DNA of 64,000 nucleotides from Cyanophora paradoxa (lineage: Eukaryota; Glaucocystophyceae; Cyanophorales; Cyanophoraceae), in assembly GCA_004431415.1 (NCBI GenBank), contig QPMI01000601.1, forward strand, positions 1 to 64,000. The letters are read 5' to 3'. Shown here piece after piece: positions 58,780 through 64,000 of the stretch; position 1 is the first letter of the stretch, and the number at the start of each line of letters is the position of its first letter. Made by a program: the position numbers and the translations under genes. The notes under the pieces are model-generated. The model was not told the origin of the DNA, did no database searches, and worked only from the letters and a program-made list of their open reading frames with translations.

Positions 58780-59665
58780 CTACAAACTCCAACTGAAACG
58801 AATTATCGATACCATTCATATCTACAAGATCACCAAAATAATCACGAAATTCAACTGTTAATTCACGAATAACAAGGTTTTTGTCTGTTATTTTTATGTA
58901 TTCACCATGCTCTCCGCTATGGTAAACATACTTCCCGATGTCCTGACTCAATTGTAATCGCAAGATCGCGCCTTGATTCTGCGGTTGCGATTTCGGGACT
59001 ATATTGTGGTTCGATGCAAAAGAAGAGAGTTCCTTGATATGCATATACAAGTATTGCTCAGCGTTCATATCCGCCATCTTTGGACTTGTTGCTTTATGTT
59101 GCAACGGCACCGGATCTGCACCATCAAACGTTATTCCCCATTGTGGGTGATTAGGTGTTATTGGTCTTCCTGCATAGGATAAGTAATTCTCAGGAGCAAA
59201 TACAGACCTGTTATCTTCTAAATTATGTTGCTGGCTTACCAATAATGTAGAACTCAGACCAAGTAGTTTGGCGATTCTATTGTTTGACGCTGCTATTTCA
59301 AATGGAACGCTGCTATAAAATTCTAACTTGTATGTTGTCGGGTTGTAGTATATCTTAAAGAATGTATTTTCAAGAACTTCGTAGTTTAAACCGTAATTAT
59401 ATGGTTGAGTAACTCCAAAGTGTCCTTGGTTGATATAACCACTCGGTAACGGAAATACTTGCTGGTTAAGGATGAAACCACCAATGTTATAACGAATCAT
59501 AATATAATCGGTTCGAATCGAATTATAAATGCTGTTGGGAATCTCAGCATACAAGATACGACACTGTCGCGGTCTGGTTATTGGTGTGGTTAGTGAAACC
59601 TTGTAAGCGTTTTCTTTCTGTCCATCTAATCGATCTCTACTATCGACATTGACAAGCCGAATCAT
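58763..59665 (-). CDS. Minor capsid protein 2
   Basis: 300 residues, intact. Starts MIRLVNVDSRDRLDGQKENA; contains ILYAEIPNSIYNSIRTDYIM, GYINQGHFGVTQPYNYGLNY, KMADMNAEQYLYMHIKELSS, LRLQLSQDIGKYVYHSGEHG and a C-terminal MNGIDNSFQLEFVAIGYD. The homologue of 26551-27485, and the reference for reading across its frame break. Divergent from minor capsid 1; TATAATAAA lies directly before the ATG on the minus strand. Confidence 0.82.
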   Translation of the reverse strand: MIRLVNVDSRDRLDGQKENAYKVSLTTPITRPRQCRILYAEIPNSIYNSIRTDYIMIRYNIGGFILNQQVFPLPSGYINQGHFGVTQPYNYGLNYEVLENTFFKIYYNPTTYKLEFYSSVPFEIAASNNRIAKLLGLSSTLLVSQQHNLEDNRSVFAPENYLSYAGRPITPNHPQWGITFDGADPVPLQHKATSPKMADMNAEQYLYMHIKELSSFASNHNIVPKSQPQNQGAILRLQLSQDIGKYVYHSGEHGEYIKITDKNLVIRELTVEFRDYFGDLVDMNGIDNSFQLEFVAIGYD

Positions 59666-59693
59666 TTTATTATATGGTTATAGATAAAAGAAG

Positions 59694-60698
59694 ATGCCTG
59701 TGGAATACGTTGAAGTGTCTTCCTTCAAAACGCTACCTAATCTGGATGCTCCAACATCTCGGTTTGTTGCGGATCTTCCAAAGACGTATGAGAATGTAAG
59801 AGCGGTTCGCCTTGTCTCCGCTGAATTCTATAACTCCATCCCGCTCATTAGCGGTGAGACAGAACCTGGGGATGCAACAGTAGAGGATGCCTTTATTATC
59901 AATTTCAGCCAAAAGTCCACATCCACCGGTGCAAATGCTCCTGAGATTCTATATGATAGTTGGCGTTCTATTAGACCTGGTGCAGGTCTAAAAACCCCAA
60001 TCAATACTCATCAGCAACTCGTTGCCCGAATCAATAACCGTTTTGAGAATCTCTCGCCTCCTTCTGCAATTCGCTGTGGTTGGGATGTAACCCAAAAAAA
60101 AGTAATCTTTTATGCTCCTATGGAGTTCTATATTTGCTTCTCATATGCAAAAGATCCTTCTGTTTCCGCAATCGAAAAAGCGCTACGACATGCTCGAATC
60201 TTGGGTTTGGATGCTGGACGCTGGGGAAACAAGTTTATTAAATCACAGACCTATGGAACAGATACAAGCTCCGTTTTTACAGGTGCAAATGTAAACGGTA
60301 TTATCTCAACATTCCCCACTGAAACCTGCAAAGATAACGTCTTTTTTGTGAGAGTAAAAGAACTGGGTGACCTCGTCCAATGTGCCGATGGTCTCCTTAC
60401 TGGATACTTCCATAAACTCACGGTTCAAGATAAAGACTTTGCGGAACACGTTGTTTACAATTCGACGGAAGCAAATCCGCTGTATAAATATTATAATAAG
60501 AAACTATCACTATCGCAATTATCGGTAGATGTTGTGAATGCTCAAAATGAATTAATTGATTTCGAGGGGCAACCTGTGCATCTGACATTCGAGATCCGCT
60601 ATGGTGATGAACCTGCCGGCGATCCGATTTATGAGTATTTCAAAATGAGAATGAGAGAAACCCACCCCTTCTATCCAAATATTGCCGGATTCGCGTAA
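59694..60698 (+). CDS. Minor capsid protein 1 (penton-like)
   Basis: 334 residues, starts MPVEYVEVSSFKTLPNLDAP. Same blocks as 25511-26521: YENVRAVRLVSAEFYNSIPL, FFVRVKELGDLVQCADGLLT, EHVVYNSTEANPLYKYYNKK and FEIRYGDEPAGDPIYEYFKM. Probably a jelly-roll vertex or minor capsid component. TATAGATAAAAG (59679-59690) ends 3 bases before the ATG. Confidence 0.78.
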   Translation: MPVEYVEVSSFKTLPNLDAPTSRFVADLPKTYENVRAVRLVSAEFYNSIPLISGETEPGDATVEDAFIINFSQKSTSTGANAPEILYDSWRSIRPGAGLKTPINTHQQLVARINNRFENLSPPSAIRCGWDVTQKKVIFYAPMEFYICFSYAKDPSVSAIEKALRHARILGLDAGRWGNKFIKSQTYGTDTSSVFTGANVNGIISTFPTETCKDNVFFVRVKELGDLVQCADGLLTGYFHKLTVQDKDFAEHVVYNSTEANPLYKYYNKKLSLSQLSVDVVNAQNELIDFEGQPVHLTFEIRYGDEPAGDPIYEYFKMRMRETHPFYPNIAGFA

Positions 60699-60752
60699 AT
60701 TAAGGATCATTCACAGAATTTTTATATTTTTGTATAGTAAAAGCAAAACAGA

Positions 60753-62153
60753 ATGGATGTTACCTCGACCCTTCAACGTCTTTCTCTGAAAGAGGCGCTT
60801 ACAACGCCCGAGGAAGCCAAAGCGTTCTTCCTCGATAACTCGCTTATGCTTGGTCTTGAATCGAAGACGAAACCCGTTCTGGTAACCGTTAGTCCATCGA
60901 CAACCTACGATAACAACGTTGGTCAACGCGTTTCTTTCAAACTTCCCCGCTACAACTTTGTCGGTAAAATCGAACTCGCTTTCGATCTTCCCGAACTAAC
61001 TGCTTTTACTGGTGATGACGACCTGGTGCGAAATGGTTACACTCGTCCCGTCGGTGCGCTTGTAGAGCGTCTTGAATTCTCGTATGGCTCGTATACCTAC
61101 CACGTGCCGTCTGATTTCCTGGCGATTTTCCCACTGGTCTACTATTCTGAGGATCAACTGGCGAAAAAGAAGCGTTCAATGGGAATGCTTCATGGTATCC
61201 CCGCTCACGGAACCAACCGTAAAGGTGGCGCTTTCTTCGTCGAAATTCCGGTGCCGTGGTTGAACCATTATCTACCACTTGGCGCTCTCTCGGGCGAAGC
61301 CGTTATCACTGTGTGGTTTAAGGAAACTAACAAGGGTTACCTTGAAACTTCTTATGGTGGTCGCTCTCTTCCGGTTGTTGGATCCACTGCTGCGGATAAA
61401 TCATCAGATGATGGACTTGGAAATGCTACGAGCGTTACACTTGCTAATGTTGGTCAAAACATCACCACAGGCGGTATTACTGGGTTCGAAGTTGCCGGAA
61501 CTGTTCCACCAATGACCCATTACATCTCCATTAAGTCTCCTCGTCTCTACATGCATGCTATCAACGTTTCTGATGAACTGTTCGCAACTGTTATTGAGAA
61601 GGTTAAGACCACAGGGATGGCTATTCCCGCTCTCGACATCGGTTTCGTCGATTCTATCGCTGTTGCTGCAAAAGGTAACACTCAACCCAACCGAATCAAT
61701 CTTAGCCAAATCTCTGGTCTGGTTTATGCTCTTCTTGTCTCTGTTCGCGATGCCGATGGTGTCGATACTTCCAATGGTTCTCACAGTGTCCTTAAAACGC
61801 TTGCGAATGCGAAGGATATCACGATGACCTGTGAGATTAATGGACAGCGTCTTTATTCGACGGAGCCGATCCCGCTACTCAAAGGTGCGGAACTCATCGC
61901 CGATGCCTTCAAATGCTCGAATATGGACAAGGAAGCAAACCGTTACGTCCTTACTGGATTCCCATTCTGTGTTGATGGTGAGAAGGCGATTCGCAACATT
62001 GCCCAATCTGGATATGTTGACCTTACGAACTCGTCTTCATCATTCCTCACTCTATATCTTCCTGCTGATCGCACAATTACTGTTAACGTTCGCGCTCTCA
62101 TGCATTCGTTCATTATTGTCGATAAGGATGGAATTCGTCGTATAAATTTGTAG
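60753..62153 (+). CDS. Major capsid protein, double jelly roll
   Basis: 466 residues, intact. Starts MDVTSTLQRLSLKEALTTPE; then FFLDNSLMLGLESKTKPVLV, FKLPRYNFVGKIELAFDLPE, NGYTRPVGALVERLEFSYGS, PWLNHYLPLGALSGEAVITV, TTGMAIPALDIGFVD and the ending RALMHSFIIVDKDGIRRINL. Full length and unbroken, so this is the best reference for the capsid genes of elements 2 and 3. Forms the hexons of the capsid. The late-type motif TATAGTAAAAG (60733-60743) precedes the ATG by 9 bases. Confidence 0.94.
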   Translation: MDVTSTLQRLSLKEALTTPEEAKAFFLDNSLMLGLESKTKPVLVTVSPSTTYDNNVGQRVSFKLPRYNFVGKIELAFDLPELTAFTGDDDLVRNGYTRPVGALVERLEFSYGSYTYHVPSDFLAIFPLVYYSEDQLAKKKRSMGMLHGIPAHGTNRKGGAFFVEIPVPWLNHYLPLGALSGEAVITVWFKETNKGYLETSYGGRSLPVVGSTAADKSSDDGLGNATSVTLANVGQNITTGGITGFEVAGTVPPMTHYISIKSPRLYMHAINVSDELFATVIEKVKTTGMAIPALDIGFVDSIAVAAKGNTQPNRINLSQISGLVYALLVSVRDADGVDTSNGSHSVLKTLANAKDITMTCEINGQRLYSTEPIPLLKGAELIADAFKCSNMDKEANRYVLTGFPFCVDGEKAIRNIAQSGYVDLTNSSSSFLTLYLPADRTITVNVRALMHSFIIVDKDGIRRINL

Positions 62154-62226
62154 TAACCTTACTGTTTATCGTAAGACATTTAAGGAAAAAATGATTAGTT
62201 ATTTTTGGGGTTTCTTATAAAATAAA

Positions 62227-62958
62227 ATGCCTGTCACGATTGAAGAGTTTGTAGCTCGTGCAAATGCCCAGCATAACGGTAAATTTGATTACTCAAAAGT
62301 TCAATTTGAAAAATGCAAGGATAAGGTTCTAATCACTTGTTTGACCTGTAAGGTAACATTTGAACAACGTGTTGACCATCACCTTAGGGGATCAAGTTGT
62401 AAAAAATGTAGCTTTCAGCGTTTAGGAAATGAACGGAGAAAAGAGATGGACACTTTCATAGAGCAAGCAAGAAAAACACACGGTAACAAATATTGCTATG
62501 ATAAAGTGGAATATGTTAAAGCCCAAACACCGGTATGTATTAAATGTAACTCTTGTAACAAAGAGTTCATGCAACCCCCTATAATTCACATTCGGAATAC
62601 CGGTTGCCCCTTTTGTAGAACTTCAAAAGGTGAAGACGAAGTCTGTAAAGTGTTAGATTCTATTGGATTGGACTACAAACAACAACATATATTCAAAGAT
62701 TGCCGAAATAAGTTTCCATTGCGATTTGATTTCTTCATTGAATCTCTAAGGCTTGCAATCGAATATGATGGAATTCAACATTTTGAGCCAAGGAAGTTTT
62801 GGGGCAATGAAGATGCCGAAGAGCGGTTTAAACAAGTTCAAATGTGTGATGGAATAAAGAACCGCTACTGTGAGGCAAACAATATTAAACTTCTAAGAAT
62901 TCCATACACTGAAAAAGATATCAGTGGATGTGTTACACGGTTTCTGTCTTCACTTTAA
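62227..62958 (+). CDS. Zinc-ribbon protein with VSR/PD-(D/E)XK-type nuclease domain
   Basis: 243 residues, starts MPVTIEEFVARANAQHNGKF. Two zinc repeats (CLTCKVTFEQRV ... CKKC; CNSCNKEFMQPP ... CPFC), one fewer than the element 2 homologue. The nuclease-like part: VLDSIGLDYKQQHIFKDCRN, LRFDFFIESLRLAIEYDGIQ-HFEP, and NRYCEANNIKLLRIPYTEKD. FDFF and IEYDGIQH carry the expected acidic residues. Lies between the capsid and ATPase genes as in element 2. Confidence 0.78.
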   Translation: MPVTIEEFVARANAQHNGKFDYSKVQFEKCKDKVLITCLTCKVTFEQRVDHHLRGSSCKKCSFQRLGNERRKEMDTFIEQARKTHGNKYCYDKVEYVKAQTPVCIKCNSCNKEFMQPPIIHIRNTGCPFCRTSKGEDEVCKVLDSIGLDYKQQHIFKDCRNKFPLRFDFFIESLRLAIEYDGIQHFEPRKFWGNEDAEERFKQVQMCDGIKNRYCEANNIKLLRIPYTEKDISGCVTRFLSSL

Positions 62959-63019
62959 ACCATTATCAGTAAGATTTCGTTATTTTTATCTATCTTTATT
63001 AAGAAGAATCTACTACGCC

Positions 63020-63802
63020 ATGTCTGACGTTCCCGAATTTAATGCTGGTGAGATGATTAAACCCCCTTTTCGCGTATTAGCAATCGGAAAAAGCGCAACG
63101 GGCAAGTCAGAAGCGGTGAAGTATTGGCTAAAACAACTTCACGATGCGAAAAAAATAGATGTGGTTCTCGTTGTAAGTGGGACGAGTTTCAATCATTTCT
63201 GGAATGATGTTGCTACATTACAGCTTGGTAAATGGGATGCGCCTTACATTTCTAAACTTCTCGATGAAAGACAAGAGAAAATAGAGAAAGGAGAACCTGT
63301 AAACCAACTATTAGTTTTGCTCGACGATTTAATAGATAATGAGTTAGTCGACCTCACCCGTGATAAAATCATTGGTTCTTTGTATTCCCGTGGTCGCCAC
63401 TCGAATATATCGATTGTCTGTATCACACAGAAACTGCGTAAGGTTTCTTCAACCATTCGCGTCAATTCAGATTATGCAATGTTCCTAAGTGCCGCCAATC
63501 GCAAAGAACTGGAAGCCATTGAAGAAGAATACAATATCATGCGGGATAAAGACGCTTTCTATAAGATGTTTGAGGAATACGTTCACTCCTATCAGTTTCT
63601 CATTTGGAGTTCTGCGAATTATTCGGTGGAATACTATGTTGATAAAGCGGAACTCGTTAAAGACTTTAAGTTTCCTCGGTTCCATCGCAAACCAAAAAAG
63701 AAAGAAGATGAATTAAAACCGCCTGAGAAGGAGGAAGCGCCGAAAGAGATTAAAAGCGCTGTTCACACGAATAAGTTGATGCGATATAAGAGGGGATTGT
63801 AA
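63020..63802 (+). CDS. FtsK/HerA-type packaging ATPase of element 4
   Basis: 260 residues from MSDVPEFNAGEMIKPPFRVL; a longer in-frame start at 62924 overlaps the nuclease gene and is less likely. Walker A: LAIGKSATGKSEAVKYWL (~residues 20-37). Walker B: NQLLVLLDDLIDNELVDL. Then VCITQKLRKVSSTIRVNSDY and a Lys/Glu-rich tail ending NKLMRYKRGL. Very close to 22195-22977 of element 2 in protein, while the DNA differs clearly, which indicates selection on a functional protein. Confidence 0.93.
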   Translation: MSDVPEFNAGEMIKPPFRVLAIGKSATGKSEAVKYWLKQLHDAKKIDVVLVVSGTSFNHFWNDVATLQLGKWDAPYISKLLDERQEKIEKGEPVNQLLVLLDDLIDNELVDLTRDKIIGSLYSRGRHSNISIVCITQKLRKVSSTIRVNSDYAMFLSAANRKELEAIEEEYNIMRDKDAFYKMFEEYVHSYQFLIWSSANYSVEYYVDKAELVKDFKFPRFHRKPKKKEDELKPPEKEEAPKEIKSAVHTNKLMRYKRGL

Positions 63803-63830
63803 AATTATCTCTGTATGTTATAAATATACA

Positions 63831-64000
63831 ATGCCGCCGAAACGTAGAGGTGTTCCCGCTGGTGCTATGTCATATTCCGGCGGTGAAAGTAATGGATCTC
63901 TCAACACTACACCGATGAAATTCAACGGAATGAGCGAAGTGAAACCATCGCAACAGGAAGAAGACCCCTTAAATGCGGCGTATGAAGAAGCGCCCGGTGA
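63831..64000 (+). CDS. Coiled-coil scaffold-like protein, 5' part
   Basis: Runs off the window. Starts MPPKRRGVPAGAMSYSGGES, continuing NGSLNTTPMKFNGMSEVKPS and EEDPLNAAYEEAPG. Clearly the homologue of 21432-22166; 28 bases after the ATPase stop. Confidence 0.8.
   Translation, partial: MPPKRRGVPAGAMSYSGGESNGSLNTTPMKFNGMSEVKPSQQEEDPLNAAYEEAPG

Larger units (their letters stand above)
56317..64000. mobile_element. Element 4: left part of a Polinton-like virus inside element 3
   Basis: Begins with a 107-base terminal palindrome directly after the polymerase sequence of element 3 unit B. Holds 1.7 kb of repeats, then one unknown gene and the structural block (minor capsids, major capsid, nuclease, ATPase, scaffold-like protein), in the same order and relative orientation as element 2. 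All frames here are intact. The right end lies beyond the window. Confidence 0.88.

Noticed and set aside
1-64000. tRNA, rRNA or a virus maturation protease
   Set aside because: I looked for tRNA-like cloverleaf ends, rRNA core sequences and an Ulp1/adenain-type H...D...C protease and saw none; the OTU-like region inside PolB is the only protease candidate.

Overview
The window is a stretch of a unicellular-eukaryote (protist) chromosome made almost entirely of integrated Polinton/Maverick-like and polinton-like (PLV) DNA viruses, nested in one another. The evidence for viruses is direct: double-jelly-roll capsid proteins, FtsK/HerA-type packaging ATPases, family B DNA polymerases paired with retroviral-type (rve) integrases, minor capsid proteins and fibres. 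The only clearly cellular DNA is about 2 kb (8938-10956), part of an intron-containing, G+C-richer membrane-protein gene on the minus strand. The host species cannot be named from the sequence.

Layout. Element 1 (1-8937) is the right part of a virus: PolB and integrase, present as two 3.8-kb tandem copies and ending in a terminal palindrome. Then comes the host gene fragment. Element 3 follows as two direct ~12-kb units: unit A is 10957-11197 plus 38977-50356, and unit B is 50357-56316. Unit A is split by a nearly complete element 2 (11198-38976, 27.8 kb, terminal inverted repeats at both ends). Unit B is cut inside its polymerase gene by element 4 (56317 to the window end), whose left terminus and structural genes are present.

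Gene content. Element 2 has rve integrase, PolB, a TV-Pol-like/SF3 helicase protein, small basic proteins, a scaffold-like coiled-coil protein, packaging ATPase, a zinc-ribbon/VSR-like nuclease, major capsid, two minor capsid proteins, patatin phospholipase with a discoidin domain, a ~2,465-residue fibre with LamG modules, a pair of 281-residue paralogues, and a protein with the full catalytic signature of prokaryotic-type S-adenosylmethionine decarboxylase (SpeD). Element 4 repeats the capsid/ATPase block of element 2 in the same order. Element 3 carries a second SpeD-like gene, a tandem DUF5710-like protein, an integrase lacking the catalytic Glu, and a 1,436-residue fusion of a family-B-like polymerase, an SF1 helicase and an HNH-type zinc module.

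Non-coding structure is unusually rich. All three visible virus termini are 75-107 bp palindromes beginning ACACATA, whose dyad centre is a GAA/TTC triloop in a GC-rich stem. Inside the ends, and after some genes, are long hairpins built of 9-bp GGT-initial repeats. Many apparent pseudogenes here are broken by exactly one missing base in a G or C run, which looks more like sequencing or assembly error than decay. Reading frames below are described across those breaks.
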